Shown piece by piece: positions 41,689 through 51,686 of a DNA stretch of 64,000 nucleotides (positions within the stretch are counted from its first letter, which is position 1; each line of letters begins with the position of its first letter). The notes below the pieces were generated by a model. It was given only the letters and a program-made list of their open reading frames with translations, had not been told where the DNA came from and ran no database searches. The position numbers were made by a program, and so were the translations under genes. The stretch covers positions 1 to 64,000 of the forward strand of contig NZ_FOXC01000007.1 in the NCBI RefSeq assembly GCF_900115605.1. Reading direction: 5' to 3'. The DNA comes from Halolactibacillus halophilus. GTDB lineage: Bacteria > Bacillota > Bacilli > Bacillales > Amphibacillaceae.

Positions 41689-43770
41689 TCAATTTGTTGG
41701 TGATGTTTGATAGGCCATGTCAAAGAATGAAAGTTGACTAGAGACTATGTCCTCATCAATCTGTTGTTTATAATCATAACACCCATTGGCTAGTTGGTAA
41801 CGTGCCTTTTGATTGTCATGGAGTTGTAAATGTAAGATATCTATTACCCGCTTTTTATGGTGCCGGTCAAGAATAGGAAAAAGTAATTCAATTCGCTTAA
41901 TCATGTTACGTGTCATCATGTCACATGAAGCTAAAAAGACTTTGTTAGTCCCGTGGTGATGGAAGTAATAAATCCGACTATGCTCTAGGAAACGACCAAC
42001 AATACTCGAAACAGTAATGTTTTCGCTGACGCCTTTGATACCTGGTTTTAAGCAACAGATACCGCGCACAATCAATTCAATCTTAACCCCCTTATTCGAT
42101 GCTTCATATAATTTTAAAATAAGTGGTTTATCAGTTAAGGCGTTCATTTTTGCAATAATATGACCATCACCATGTTGTTCGTGATAAGTCATTTCTTGAT
42201 CAATGTAATGAATGAAGTCAGCTTGGATCTGATAAGGAGCCATTGATAAATGATGAAAAGTTGGCTTAAAGGTATAACCGCTTAAGAAATTAAAGAATAA
42301 CGTTGCATCAATTCCAAATTCACGTCGTGATGTTAAAATTGATAAATCGGTGTAAAATTTGGCAGTTTGATCATTATAGTTTCCTGTACTTAAATGGACA
42401 AAACGTTCAATTCGTTCATGTTCTTTTCTAACAATCAAGGTAATTTTACTATGTGTCTTTAATCCAGTAATCCCGTAGATCACATGGCAACCGGCTTTTT
42501 CTAATGCCTTTGCCCATTGGACATTATTTTCTTCGTCAAAGCGAGCTTTTAATTCGACAAGCACAGTGACTTGTTTCCCGTTTTCGGCAGCAAGTTTTAA
42601 ACTATTGACAATCGGTGAATCCCCACTGACGCGGTATAAGGTTTGTTTAATCGCTAAAACATGAGAATCTGTGGCTGCCTGGTCAATCATATCAACAATC
42701 ACTTCAAAGGATTCATAGGGATGGTGCAACATAATATCTTTCCGACGTAACTGATCAAAAATATTAACAAGTGGTTCAACTTCTTTTGGTGGTTGTGGAA
42801 TTAATGTTTGAAATACAAGATGCTCAAAGGTTTGTTTTAGTTGGCTATAAACATTAAGCAAGAATGTGAAATCAAGCGGGCCGTCATGATAGTAAAGGTC
42901 GTCGTTTGAAACTTCTAATACATATTTTAAAAAGTTAATCATATGCTGATTATGTTTCCCTTGACTCCCCATAATTTCTAATCTAACTGCCACTCCCCAG
43001 CGCCGTTTCTTAAGCTCTTTTTCGATTTCTTTTAGTAAGTCACGTGAGCCTTCCTCATGTAAGTTCATATCAGCGTTACGTGTGATCCGAAAACAAATCG
43101 TATCTTCGACGGTATAACCAGTAAATAAGCGATTTATATAATACCGGATGACATCCTCCAATAAAAGATAATGATGTTTATTTTTAATTTTGACAAATCG
43201 ATTAAGAAGCGCTGGTACTTGGACAATTGCTGTTAGTTTTTTTTCCTTTTCATCTGGATGGTGTAGTGTAACGGCAATGTTTAACGATAAATTCTGTAGT
43301 ATCGGAAATGGCCGATAAGCATCAATGGCTAGCGGTGTTAATACCGGATAGATGACCTGCTCAAAATACGTGTCAAGCCATTTTAATTCTTTTTTTGTTA
43401 GCTTATCGATCAAACCGATATGAATGTTTTCGTCGGCTAATTGCTGTTTTAACGTACGATAATAATCCTGTTGTTGTTTTACAAGTGGATGGGCTTCTTT
43501 TGTGATGGCTTTTAGCTGCTGCAAGGCAGTTAAGTCGGATTTATTCTCTGGTCGATTAAAGCCTGCTCGTACTTGGTCTTTTAGACCAGCAACGCGGACC
43601 ATAAAAAATTCATCAAGGTTATTAGAGAAAATCCCGATAAAACGTAACCGTTCAAGTAAAGGCGTTTGTTCATCAATCGCCTCCTCTAGTACCCGTTTAT
43701 TAAAGCGCAACCAACTAATTTCACGATTGTTAAAGTGTTCTGGTGAGTCAATAATGATGGGTTCTGTCAT
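41689..43770 (-). CDS. ppk: Polyphosphate kinase 1, 693 aa
   Basis: Reversibly makes polyphosphate from ATP. The N-terminal domain has the FFMVRVAGL and NREISWLRFN-type opening. The tunnel and active site include KQTLYRVSGDSPIV, ELKARFDEENNVQWA and the catalytic His in YGITGLKTHSKI. The second His region is SSIVGRFLEHSRIYYF. All main motifs of PPK1 are present. The ATG at 43770 follows AAGGAG by 8 bases. It lies 5 bases after the exopolyphosphatase gene, so synthesis and breakdown enzymes are co-transcribed. Confidence 0.96.
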   Translation of the reverse strand: MTEPIIIDSPEHFNNREISWLRFNKRVLEEAIDEQTPLLERLRFIGIFSNNLDEFFMVRVAGLKDQVRAGFNRPENKSDLTALQQLKAITKEAHPLVKQQQDYYRTLKQQLADENIHIGLIDKLTKKELKWLDTYFEQVIYPVLTPLAIDAYRPFPILQNLSLNIAVTLHHPDEKEKKLTAIVQVPALLNRFVKIKNKHHYLLLEDVIRYYINRLFTGYTVEDTICFRITRNADMNLHEEGSRDLLKEIEKELKKRRWGVAVRLEIMGSQGKHNQHMINFLKYVLEVSNDDLYYHDGPLDFTFLLNVYSQLKQTFEHLVFQTLIPQPPKEVEPLVNIFDQLRRKDIMLHHPYESFEVIVDMIDQAATDSHVLAIKQTLYRVSGDSPIVNSLKLAAENGKQVTVLVELKARFDEENNVQWAKALEKAGCHVIYGITGLKTHSKITLIVRKEHERIERFVHLSTGNYNDQTAKFYTDLSILTSRREFGIDATLFFNFLSGYTFKPTFHHLSMAPYQIQADFIHYIDQEMTYHEQHGDGHIIAKMNALTDKPLILKLYEASNKGVKIELIVRGICCLKPGIKGVSENITVSSIVGRFLEHSRIYYFHHHGTNKVFLASCDMMTRNMIKRIELLFPILDRHHKKRVIDILHLQLHDNQKARYQLANGCYDYKQQIDEDIVSSQLSFFDMAYQTSPTN

Positions 43771-43775
43771 AGTTG

Positions 43776-45326
43776 TCACTCCTTATCTTTACTAGCCTTA
43801 ACAAACGTTAAATCAATCGTACGTTTTAACGCTTTTTCTAAATGCTTCTTCTGTTTTTCTGCTTGATAAATTTCAGGGGCAGCATTTTTAGTATGAGTCA
43901 AGGTAAGCTTGATGGTTTTCTTTTTAACGGTAAGCGACACGTCGCTAATCGCACGTCGTTTAGTCGCATCTAAACAATAGGTGAATTTAAGTAAGGCACC
44001 TAATAGCATCATTTTTTTGCGCTCGGTTTTTGTTAACCAACTTTTATAAGGGCGCACAAACTGTTTGAAAACGGTTTTATTTTTAAACGAAGAAACAAGA
44101 GCAAGTTCAAGCTTTTCTCGGTGGCTTAAACCGTCAATGGTTCGGTTACTAAGTAAATAAAAGGTATGCTGGGCACTTGACTCATTATCAATATAGTCCC
44201 CCATATTAAATACATAGCTGGCACGTCTAAGTATAGTCCAATCTTCTTTAGTTAAGCCTTTAACTTTATGGTCAAGCAACGTCTCAAAAATTTCACGGGT
44301 AAGATGCTGAACTTGAAAGACTTGTCTTACATCTAAATCAAAGTCAGAAATAAGTTCTTGAAAAGAATCTTCTAGTACATTAGGCGAATATGGCTCTTCT
44401 TGTTTATGAAATAGTAATTCATAGTTAATACCGTCACGCAAACCTTTTTGACTCAATACAAAACGGTCAGCATGGGTGTACTTATAAAGTGTAATAAACG
44501 TCATAATCGCTGGTAAGATAATATCTGACCGGTCTTTTGATAACCCTTCTACTTTCATCCGTTTTTTATCGGATAAACTAAGTAAATGATCTTTTATTCG
44601 ATTTAAATCCTTAAGGAGCATCGGGTATTGATGTAACCCGGCCATTGGATAATCTTTATCGATTTGATCGATTTGGGCAACGTTTCTCGCACTTCCTCCA
44701 ATCGCAATAATAGGTACTGATAAATCTTTTAGCCAATCTAATGTGTGAAATGCCTTTTTAACATAGCTTTTTACTGTAGCTAGGTTAGCTGCTTCAGATA
44801 ACGTATCATCATATAACTGACGTAAACTTAATGTACCAAAAGGAAAACTATGCGCGTAAATAAGTTTACGATTCTTAAAGTACGTGACCTCGGTCGAGCC
44901 ACCACCCATATCAACAGTCACACCTTCAGTGAGTGAGGTTGAATTTACAATGGCTAAATATCCGTAAAAGGCTTCTTCCTCTTCGGAAAGAATTTGCATG
45001 TCCCAACCAAGATGCTCTTTAACCATTTGAATGATTGTATCTGAATTTTTTGCTTGTCGAACCGTCGCCGTTGCAACAACAGTAAAGTGTTTCAGTGGAT
45101 AGATGTTTAGAACATCTTTAAATTCCTCTAAGGTTTCCATTAAAATAGTGATACCTTCATCAGATAAGTACCCTTCATCATTTAAATGATTTCTTAATCG
45201 AGCCACTACTTTGACGTTTTCTATTTCACGAAAGCGTCCGGCTTCATTTGGTAAATAAATAACTAGTCGCATCGTATTTGAACCAATGTCAATAAGGGCA
45301 TAATAATTGTCTTTTTTGATTTGCAT
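43776..45326 (-). CDS. ppx: Ppx/GppA exopolyphosphatase, 516 aa
   Basis: Actin-fold phosphatase that removes end phosphates from polyphosphate or pppGpp. Motifs ALIDIGSNTMRLVIY, VATATVRQAKN, VDMGGGSTEVTYF and SFPFGTLSLRQLYDD are followed by a C-terminal HD-like helical domain. The start at 45326 is chosen because a GGCGGG site lies 6 bases before it. A frame extension to 45419 has no site and runs into the clpE control region. First gene of the ppx-ppk pair, divergent from clpE. Confidence 0.92.
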   Translation of the reverse strand: MQIKKDNYYALIDIGSNTMRLVIYLPNEAGRFREIENVKVVARLRNHLNDEGYLSDEGITILMETLEEFKDVLNIYPLKHFTVVATATVRQAKNSDTIIQMVKEHLGWDMQILSEEEEAFYGYLAIVNSTSLTEGVTVDMGGGSTEVTYFKNRKLIYAHSFPFGTLSLRQLYDDTLSEAANLATVKSYVKKAFHTLDWLKDLSVPIIAIGGSARNVAQIDQIDKDYPMAGLHQYPMLLKDLNRIKDHLLSLSDKKRMKVEGLSKDRSDIILPAIMTFITLYKYTHADRFVLSQKGLRDGINYELLFHKQEEPYSPNVLEDSFQELISDFDLDVRQVFQVQHLTREIFETLLDHKVKGLTKEDWTILRRASYVFNMGDYIDNESSAQHTFYLLSNRTIDGLSHREKLELALVSSFKNKTVFKQFVRPYKSWLTKTERKKMMLLGALLKFTYCLDATKRRAISDVSLTVKKKTIKLTLTHTKNAAPEIYQAEKQKKHLEKALKRTIDLTFVKASKDKE

Positions 45327-45462
45327 TTTCATCCCGCCTTTAATAAGTATCAGTATTATGTATATACCACGAATCGGCATATTATTAACCCTTTTAATTT
45401 GTTGGACTAACGAGACCATCGCTCTATTTTTAGAAAAAAAACATAAAAATCAAACAAAATAC

Positions 45463-45520
45463 TTGAAAGTCAAAGAAGGTCAAAGTATACTGGAGTCAGG
45501 AAAGGTCAAAGATAGTCAAA
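45463..45520 (+). promoter_or_regulatory. clpE promoter with two CtsR boxes
   Basis: Promoter: TTGAAA (45463-45468), 17-base spacer, TATACT (45486-45491). Box 1: AGTCAAA-GAA-GGTCAAA (45468-45484), filling the spacer. Box 2: GGTCAAA-GAT-AGTCAAA (45504-45520), just after the start point. Both match the CtsR tandem-heptad consensus, so clpE should be tightly repressed until heat or protein-damage stress. Confidence 0.93.
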
Positions 45521-45566
45521 TGATAAGAACCTTCCATTATTATACTGAATGAAGGAGGAAAATAAA

Positions 45567-47681
45567 ATGAAATGTCAAAAATGTCAAGTTCGTCCCGCAA
45601 ATGTTAACGTCACCTTACGCATAAATGGTCACACCGAACAACTTCACGTGTGTGAGACGTGTTTTAAAGAAATCCGCAATGAATCCCTTCACCCATCTGG
45701 CTTCTTAGGACAAGCACCACATGACTTTGATGAACAACCTCGGTATACTCAACGTCAAACCGGTGTTAAAACAGAAGCACCTCAACATGATGGCTTACTT
45801 GACCAGCTCGGACGTAACCTTACTGACCAAGCAAAGCAAGGCTTAATTGACCCAGTCATTGGTCGTGAACGAGAGGTCAAACGCGTGATTGAAACATTGA
45901 ATCGCCGTAATAAGAATAATCCCGTCTTAATTGGGGAACCAGGTGTTGGTAAAACAGCGATTGCTGAGGGGTTAGCATTAAAAATTGCTGATGGTCATGT
46001 GCCCAAAAAAATAAAAGAGAAAGACGTCTATTTACTTGATGTTGCATCACTTGTTGCTAACACGGGAGTGCGTGGTCAATTTGAAGAACGGATGAAAGGG
46101 TTAATCAATGAACTACAAGAACGTGAAAACGTGATTCTATTTGTTGATGAAATCCACTTACTTGTTGGTGCTGGTACGGCGGAAGGATCTCAAATGGATG
46201 CCGGTAATATTCTAAAACCAGCACTTGCTAAAGGCGAGCTGCAATTAATTGGTGCTACAACGTTAAAGGAATACCGTCAAATTGAAAAAGATCAAGCGCT
46301 TGAACGCCGGTTCCAACCGATAATCGTCAAGGAACCAACAGAAGATGAAGCGATTCAAATTTTACAAGGTATTAAGGACCGCTATGAAAGTTATCATCAT
46401 GTTGCCTATAGTGACAATGTGATTGAACAGGCGGTACGATTGTCTAAGCGCTATATTCAGGACCGATTCTTACCAGATAAAGCGATTGACTTAATCGATG
46501 AAGCTGGGGCACGGTTGAATTTAACGTTATCTGAATCAGATGAATCAACGATTGAAGATGAATTAAAACAGATGGCGATAGAAAAACAACAAGCAGCAGA
46601 ACGAGAAGATTATGAAACAGCCGCACATTTACGTCACAAGGAGTTACAGTTAGAGAAGAAGTTAGAAAATCATGAAGGTACACCGTCAATTGAAGTCACA
46701 ACAGAAGCGATTCAATTACTCATTGAAGAGAAAACTGGTGTTCCTGTGAGAAAGATGCAAGCAGATGATCAACAAAAGATGAAAGATTTAAAAGCACATC
46801 TTGAGAAAAAAGTGATTGGTCAAGCAGTTGCTGTCGATAAAGTAGCGAAGGCGATACGTCGTAGCCGGGCCGGATTAAAATCAAAACATCGTCCAATTGG
46901 ATCCTTCTTATTTGTCGGGCCAACGGGGGTTGGGAAAACGGAGTTAACAAAAGTACTCGCAGAAGAAATGTTTGGTCGTAAAGATGCTTTAATTCGCCTT
47001 GATATGAGTGAGTATATGGAAAAGCATACGGTATCTAAAATTATTGGATCTCCCCCAGGTTATGTCGGTCACGAAGAAGCAGGTCAGCTGACAGAAAAAG
47101 TTCGCCGGCAACCTTATAGCGTGATATTACTTGATGAAATCGAAAAAGCCCATCCCGATGTTCAACATATGTTCCTGCAAATTATGGAAGATGGTCGTTT
47201 AACGGATAGTCATGGTCGTACCGTTAATTTTAAAGATACGGTTATCATTATGACAAGTAATGCTGGCAGTGCAGTGAAAGAGTTACATGTTGGTTTTAAC
47301 AAATCGGAAACAGATGCTGTTTCAACGCTCTCTCAGCTAAAAGATTACTTTAAACCAGAATTTTTAAACCGTTTTGATGCGATTATCACCTTTAATCATT
47401 TAGAGCAACAGCACTTAATCAAGATTGTTGATTTGATGTTAAATGAATTAAATGAAAATTTAAAAGAACAAGGTTATACACTAGCAGTGACAGAAAAAGC
47501 TAAGTTACACCTTGTGGATATCGGCTATGATCATGAATTTGGGGCACGTCCACTTCGACGAGTCATCCAAGAAACCATTGAAGACGGTATTACTGATATC
47601 TTATTAGATGAATCTGATATCACTGCTTTTAAAGCAGATATTGTTGATGATCAGATTGTTGTAACTAAGGTATCCGAATAG
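45567..47681 (+). CDS. clpE: Hsp100/Clp ATPase ClpE, 704 aa
   Basis: Unfoldase that feeds damaged proteins to ClpP. An N-terminal zinc finger (CQKC at 3-6, CETC at 29-32) is the ClpE mark. AAA domain 1 has GEPGVGKTA and [12 protein letters not shown] middle UVR-like coiled segment ([20 protein letters not shown]) follows, then AAA domain 2 with GPTGVGKTE and [19 protein letters not shown] lies 8 bases before the ATG at 45567. Two perfect CtsR boxes in the promoter confirm class III heat-shock control. Own terminator at 47714. Confidence 0.96.
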   Translation: MKCQKCQVRPANVNVTLRINGHTEQLHVCETCFKEIRNESLHPSGFLGQAPHDFDEQPRYTQRQTGVKTEAPQHDGLLDQLGRNLTDQAKQGLIDPVIGREREVKRVIETLNRRNKNNPVLIGEPGVGKTAIAEGLALKIADGHVPKKIKEKDVYLLDVASLVANTGVRGQFEERMKGLINELQERENVILFVDEIHLLVGAGTAEGSQMDAGNILKPALAKGELQLIGATTLKEYRQIEKDQALERRFQPIIVKEPTEDEAIQILQGIKDRYESYHHVAYSDNVIEQAVRLSKRYIQDRFLPDKAIDLIDEAGARLNLTLSESDESTIEDELKQMAIEKQQAAEREDYETAAHLRHKELQLEKKLENHEGTPSIEVTTEAIQLLIEEKTGVPVRKMQADDQQKMKDLKAHLEKKVIGQAVAVDKVAKAIRRSRAGLKSKHRPIGSFLFVGPTGVGKTELTKVLAEEMFGRKDALIRLDMSEYMEKHTVSKIIGSPPGYVGHEEAGQLTEKVRRQPYSVILLDEIEKAHPDVQHMFLQIMEDGRLTDSHGRTVNFKDTVIIMTSNAGSAVKELHVGFNKSETDAVSTLSQLKDYFKPEFLNRFDAIITFNHLEQQHLIKIVDLMLNELNENLKEQGYTLAVTEKAKLHLVDIGYDHEFGARPLRRVIQETIEDGITDILLDESDITAFKADIVDDQIVVTKVSE

Positions 47682-47713
47682 ACTAAATCCAAATGAAACA
47701 TAAGATAAACGGA

Positions 47714-47750
47714 ATCATACGCTCAAACTAAGAGCGTATGATATTTTTTT
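47714..47750 (+). terminator. clpE terminator
   Basis: A perfect 11-bp stem ATCATACGCTC/GAGCGTATGAT followed by a run of seven Ts. Confidence 0.92.
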
Positions 47751-47898
47751 AGAAAAAAACATCTGAATAATTATTCAATAAATTACCTTTTTCAACATAG
47801 AATATTAAAAAAATATGATTTTTTGTGAATAAAGATAAATGTTATTGGATAAAGCTATATTTGACAAAGGTTCTGTCAGTTTTGTTTGTGAAAAAGTC

Positions 47899-47907
47899 TG
47901 GTATAAT
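47899..47907 (+). promoter_or_regulatory. Extended -10 promoter of the dimethylargininase-like gene
   Basis: TGGTATAAT lies 33 bases before the start codon. A TTGACA at about 47868 is too far away to pair with it. Confidence 0.65.
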
Positions 47908-47940
47908 AGTGGAAAAGTACGCTGAAGGGGAGAAACACTT

Positions 47941-48777
47941 ATGACTACCGTATGTCAATCAGAATATGACAGGTTAACCCGCGTCATCGTAGCGGAACCT
48001 ACTTATATGGCAATCACAGAAGTGATTAATGAAACACAAAAACATTTTTTAACTGACAATATAGATACCGAAGTTGCGACGCATCAACATCAAATGTTTG
48101 TCGATGTATTAAAAAATGAAGGTATTGAAGTTGAGCATCTGCCAGTGAAAGACCATCTCAATGAACAAGTATTTACCCGCGATATTGGCTTCATCTTAGG
48201 TAAGACATTATTTATTGCCAATATGGCGAGTAACATCCGTAAAGAAGAGACGAAGCTTTTAACTGATGCACTAGAAAAAAGTAACACGCCTTTTCAACCG
48301 CTAGTTGGACCGTCGATAGAGGGCGGGGATGTTTTGATTGATGGAAAAACAATTTATGTCGGTGTGAGTGAACGTACAACACAAGCTTCGATTGACTTAC
48401 TCAAACAACAGTTACCTGACTACGAACTGTGTCCATTACCCTTAGTGGGGGATATTTTGCACTTAGACTGTACGTTTAATATTGTAAGTCAAACAGATGC
48501 GCTTATTTATCGTGACGGTTTAACAGACGAAGCGGTTGAACTGTTAGCACAACGCTATAACTTAATTGACGTTTCAGCTGATGAGCAATTTACCCTTGGT
48601 ACAAATGTCTTGTCGATTGGTGATAAAAAAGTGATCAGCTTACCTAATAATCAAGCTGTAAACAAGCAATTAAAAGACAAAGGCTATCAGGTGATTGAAG
48701 TCGCTTTTGATGAGATCATTAAATCAGGTGGGTCTTTTAGATGTTGCACGTTACCGGTTGTAAGAGTGCAGGATTAA
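47941..48777 (+). CDS. Dimethylarginine dimethylaminohydrolase-like amidinotransferase-fold enzyme, 278 aa
   Basis: Guanidine-modifying enzyme of the DDAH/arginine deiminase superfamily. Visible catalytic parts are the TRDIGFILG segment (Asp), EGGDVL, His in DILHLDCTFN and the nucleophile Cys268 in SGGSFRCCTLP. Such proteins hydrolyse methylated arginine, arginine or a related amidine to citrulline and amine. The exact substrate is unknown: no arc operon genes are nearby. GGGGAG lies 9 bases before the ATG. Monocistronic. Confidence 0.82.
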   Translation: MTTVCQSEYDRLTRVIVAEPTYMAITEVINETQKHFLTDNIDTEVATHQHQMFVDVLKNEGIEVEHLPVKDHLNEQVFTRDIGFILGKTLFIANMASNIRKEETKLLTDALEKSNTPFQPLVGPSIEGGDVLIDGKTIYVGVSERTTQASIDLLKQQLPDYELCPLPLVGDILHLDCTFNIVSQTDALIYRDGLTDEAVELLAQRYNLIDVSADEQFTLGTNVLSIGDKKVISLPNNQAVNKQLKDKGYQVIEVAFDEIIKSGGSFRCCTLPVVRVQD

Positions 48778-48813
48778 ATCACTGTATATCAATTATTTAA
48801 CTTAAGACAAATG

Positions 48814-48866
48814 AAAGAACCTGTCGCTTTTGCATGTTGTGTTGTGCAAAGAGACAGGTTCTTTAG
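48814..48866. terminator. Terminator between converging genes
   Basis: A perfect 12-bp stem AAAGAACCTGTC/GACAGGTTCTTT with a partly paired loop. It is shared by the dimethylargininase-like gene and the leftward sdp-like operon. Confidence 0.85.
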
Positions 48867-48869
48867 TTA

Positions 48870-49646
48870 TTACAAGCGTTCTTTTCGGTCAAATAGCGTG
48901 AAACTAAGTAAAAGGAGCGCAAGGCTTGTAATGAGCAGTAAACCAACATTTAATAAGAGGTCGATTGATACAGTCTTTGTTTGGAGCATCTCAACAATCA
49001 GCGCAGATAAATTATTATAAAACCAAGGGATTTTGTGATGAAAGATCCCGTTAATAATTGAGCCTGTTGCGAGTGTGAGCACCGTGATGCCAACAATCAT
49101 ATACTGTTGGCGAATCACAGCGGCATAGGCAAGTGTCAGACTAATAACGAAGATAAACCAACAACTATAAAAAATAATTGCTAACATCATGTAAATCAGA
49201 GGTAATGACCCAAATAAAATCGCGACATAATAACCACTAAATAACAAGCTAATGACGATTGCGCCAGTAAACACGACCATTTTAGCGAGGGCTTTACTAC
49301 CAATATAATGCGAAGCATTGATCGGTTTTACTAGTAACAGTTCACTGACACCGGTTTGACGCTCTTGGCTAATTGATGAGGCTGTAAGTAAGATAGTGAT
49401 TAAGACGCCAAACATACTTAGCTCCGATAAACTGAGACCGAACGCTTCACTTGCGGGAACAGCCGGGATATCAAAGGTCACGCCTTCAGGCATGCCGCCA
49501 ACATTTTCTAGAATGACGGGTAAGAAGTAGGTTGTAATTGGATCCATAATCGCTAAAAGAATAAAGACAATCGGAATCCAGATCAAACTGTGGTTACGCT
49601 GATGCATCCGTAACTCTTTTTTAAGCAGGGTCAATAGTCGCTTCAA
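48870..49646 (-). CDS. ABC-2 type permease (YxlG-like), 258 aa
   Basis: Six membrane helices. The N-terminal sequence TLLKKELRMHQRNHSLIWIP and the internal ISQERQTGVSELLLVKPINASHYIGSKALAKM are typical of ABC-2 exporters of the NosY/GldF/YxlG kind. The start is taken as TTG at 49646, 9 bases after GGAGG. It overlaps the ATPase gene and is the last gene of a five-gene operon (sdpR, sdpI, yxlE-like, ATPase, permease). Probably moves a peptide or lipid-linked toxic compound. Confidence 0.82.
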   Translation of the reverse strand: MKRLLTLLKKELRMHQRNHSLIWIPIVFILLAIMDPITTYFLPVILENVGGMPEGVTFDIPAVPASEAFGLSLSELSMFGVLITILLTASSISQERQTGVSELLLVKPINASHYIGSKALAKMVVFTGAIVISLLFSGYYVAILFGSLPLIYMMLAIIFYSCWFIFVISLTLAYAAVIRQQYMIVGITVLTLATGSIINGIFHHKIPWFYNNLSALIVEMLQTKTVSIDLLLNVGLLLITSLALLLLSFTLFDRKERL

Positions 49647-50544
49647 ATCCAATCACCTCCAAAAACATTTCTTCAAGCGTTGTTTTTTCAATCGAAAAAT
49701 GGTTAAGCGCAAGGTGCTTATCAGCTACTAATGCTAAGATGGCTTCTCGTGTAGCGGTAACATCTGTCGTTTCAAGATAATAATAATTACGTTCTTGTTT
49801 AACTTGTTTAACATAAGGGAGAGCTTCAAGTATCTGAATAAAGTCTTCTGGTTGTTCATCAACACCAAATTTAATGATTTGTTTCTGATATTTCTTCTCT
49901 AAGTCATGAACTTGTCCTTGTTCGACGATTTTCCCTTGATTCATCACGACTAAATAATCACTGATTTCTTCAGCATCTGATAAGATATGCGTTGAAAATA
50001 GAATGGTGGTTTCTGATTTTAATGTTTTTAATAAATTCAAGACATCGCGCCTTCCGACAGGATCAAGTGATGAGACGGGTTCATCAAGAATCAATAGTTT
50101 CGGTTGATGAATCATTGCTTGGGCAATACCGAGACGTTGTTTCATCCCACCAGAATAACCATTAATTCGCTTATGTTTTGCTTCAGCTAGGCCGGTTTTT
50201 TTTAACAACAACTCGGCACGTTCTTTTGCATCAGCTTTGGTCATACCACTTAACTCCCCCATTAAAAGAAGAAACTCATATCCTGTCATCCAGCCATGAA
50301 AATGAGGATACTGAGGCAAATAACCAATATAATGACGGCGGTCGCTGTTAGGTATTACTTGGTCAAATTGAATCGTACCCGACGTCGGTTTAATGAGTCC
50401 TGAAAGCATCCGGAAAGTCGTTGTTTTACCAGCACCGTTTGGACCGAGTAAGGCAATTGTTTGACCTTCTTCTAACTTTAGGTTAATAGACGAAACGGCC
50501 TCGATATTTTGAAATTTTTTTTGGAGCGATTGAATATGAATCAT
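49621..50544 (-). CDS. ABC transporter ATPase (YxlF-like), 307 aa
   Basis: Walker A GPNGAGKTTT, signature YSGGMKQRLG, Walker B LLILDEPVSSLDPVGR and H-loop LFSTHIL. The C-terminal extension after residue 220 (EKKYQKQIIKFGVDEQPED) is typical of bacitracin or antimicrobial-peptide export ATPases of the BcrA/YxlF group. Overlaps the permease by about 26 bases, so translation is coupled. GGAAGGAGACAAG precedes the ATG. Confidence 0.88.
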   Translation of the reverse strand: MIHIQSLQKKFQNIEAVSSINLKLEEGQTIALLGPNGAGKTTTFRMLSGLIKPTSGTIQFDQVIPNSDRRHYIGYLPQYPHFHGWMTGYEFLLLMGELSGMTKADAKERAELLLKKTGLAEAKHKRINGYSGGMKQRLGIAQAMIHQPKLLILDEPVSSLDPVGRRDVLNLLKTLKSETTILFSTHILSDAEEISDYLVVMNQGKIVEQGQVHDLEKKYQKQIIKFGVDEQPEDFIQILEALPYVKQVKQERNYYYLETTDVTATREAILALVADKHLALNHFSIEKTTLEEMFLEVIGFEATIDPA

Positions 50545-50547
50545 AAG

Positions 50548-50763
50548 TTAATCTTGTCTCCTTCCAAAAATGAAAAATAAAATTGGACCAAGGGTGCTAA
50601 TGAGTAAAATGATCATTAACCATCCCCATTTGTTGCCGTTTAAACGTATGTCTTGGTCAGCTTTATACCAACTCATCACGGCGACGGTGGTTAAAATGAA
50701 CTGTAACAGAATTAGGGGCAACAATAACAACACGATATTAATTGGTAAATATAAATCAGTCAT
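50548..50763 (-). CDS. PLDc_N-domain small membrane protein (YxlE-like), 71 aa
   Basis: Two helices (about residues 5-28 and 47-66) with the PLDc_N signature: the KADQDIRLNGNKWGWLMIILLISTLGP run and the final FGRR. The same module precedes the ATPase and permease in B. subtilis yxlEFG. The ATG at 50763 follows AAAGGAGG; the end of sdpI overlaps it by 8 bases. Role in the exporter is unknown; it may be a regulatory or accessory subunit. Confidence 0.82.
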   Translation of the reverse strand: MTDLYLPINIVLLLLPLILLQFILTTVAVMSWYKADQDIRLNGNKWGWLMIILLISTLGPILFFIFGRRQD

Positions 50764-51406
50764 TTGAATCCTCCTTTTGTTCACGGCGATAGAGTACATA
50801 AGAATATACGGTAGGAATAAGTCCCGCTAATATCGCTGGTATGACAATCATATAAACCATTAAGTCAACTGGTAAGAAAGGAATAAGGAAAAATAACAGA
50901 CCACAAATCATAAATAGTTTTGAGCCCAGACGGTGTGTTTTACGCCAGACTGTTTCACTCGATAGTGTCCAAGGTGTGCGGATGCCCATAAACCAATTGG
51001 CTTTAACTGTCTGCATGTAGTTACCGATGATAATGAATAAAATACCAACAAGAATAGGAATGACAAGCTCAATATTTAAGTCAAACCCTAAGCTTTGAAA
51101 AATAACAAAAGCATTCACAAAGACCAACAAACCAAGGACAGCATAAATAATGATCCAATAAGCTTTTGACGTGTATAAGTAACCTTTACGTTTTGGATCT
51201 AATTTAGGGCTAAGGACAAGTATAGGGTAAATCACGAGTAAAATACCGACATTCACCAACATCCCTAACAGCTTAGGGGCGGTCCAGTTGACACTGCCAT
51301 CAGTTCCCCACTGCATCGGAATCTGATTAGGTAAATTTGGATAAGCGATGATCCACATAATGAGTGTTGCGATTAATAAAAAGATAAAGGGTAGGTGTTT
51401 ACGCAT
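50756..51406 (-). CDS. sdpI: SdpI-family immunity/signal membrane protein, 216 aa
   Basis: DUF1648 plus SdpI domain: YPNLPNQIPMQWGTDGSVNWTAPKLLG near the start, six or so helices, and WFMGIRTPWTLSSETVWRKTHRLGSK, the family hallmark. In B. subtilis SdpI gives immunity to the SdpC peptide toxin and also captures the SdpR repressor at the membrane. The ATG at 51406 follows AAAGGAG at 8 bases and overlaps the end of the repressor gene. No sdpC toxin is in the window, so the ligand is unknown. Confidence 0.88.
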   Translation of the reverse strand: MRKHLPFIFLLIATLIMWIIAYPNLPNQIPMQWGTDGSVNWTAPKLLGMLVNVGILLVIYPILVLSPKLDPKRKGYLYTSKAYWIIIYAVLGLLVFVNAFVIFQSLGFDLNIELVIPILVGILFIIIGNYMQTVKANWFMGIRTPWTLSSETVWRKTHRLGSKLFMICGLLFFLIPFLPVDLMVYMIVIPAILAGLIPTVYSYVLYRREQKEDSND

Positions 51407-51671
51407 TTGTATCATCTCCTTTTGTAAACGACATCGCCCAACTAATTAATTCTTGAAAAACAGTCGTGTTTAAATGGTAGGAAATGTATTGTCCTTGTTT
51501 TTCAGCTTCAATTAAATCAGCGGCCTTTAAAATTTTCAAGTGTTGAGAAATGCTTGGTTTTGACATGTCAAATTGGTCGGCAATCTCGCCAGCGGTGAGG
51601 TCTTTACCTTTGAGTAAATCAAGGATTTTCCGACGCGTTGGATCGGCGAGGGCTTTAAATGCCTCTTTCAT
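51399..51671 (-). CDS. sdpR: SdpR-type ArsR-family autorepressor, 90 aa
   Basis: Winged helix repressor (FKALADPTRRKILDLLKGKDLTAGEIADQFDMSKPSISQHLKILKAADLI) close to SdpR. It lacks the Cys-rich metal site of ArsR proteins, so it is not a metal sensor. First gene of the operon and overlapping sdpI by 8 bases, which mirrors sdpRI of B. subtilis, where SdpI sequesters SdpR when toxin is present. GGAGG lies before the ATG. Confidence 0.87.
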   Translation of the reverse strand: MKEAFKALADPTRRKILDLLKGKDLTAGEIADQFDMSKPSISQHLKILKAADLIEAEKQGQYISYHLNTTVFQELISWAMSFTKGDDTNA

Positions 51672-51686
51672 GATGTGGCCTCCTTA

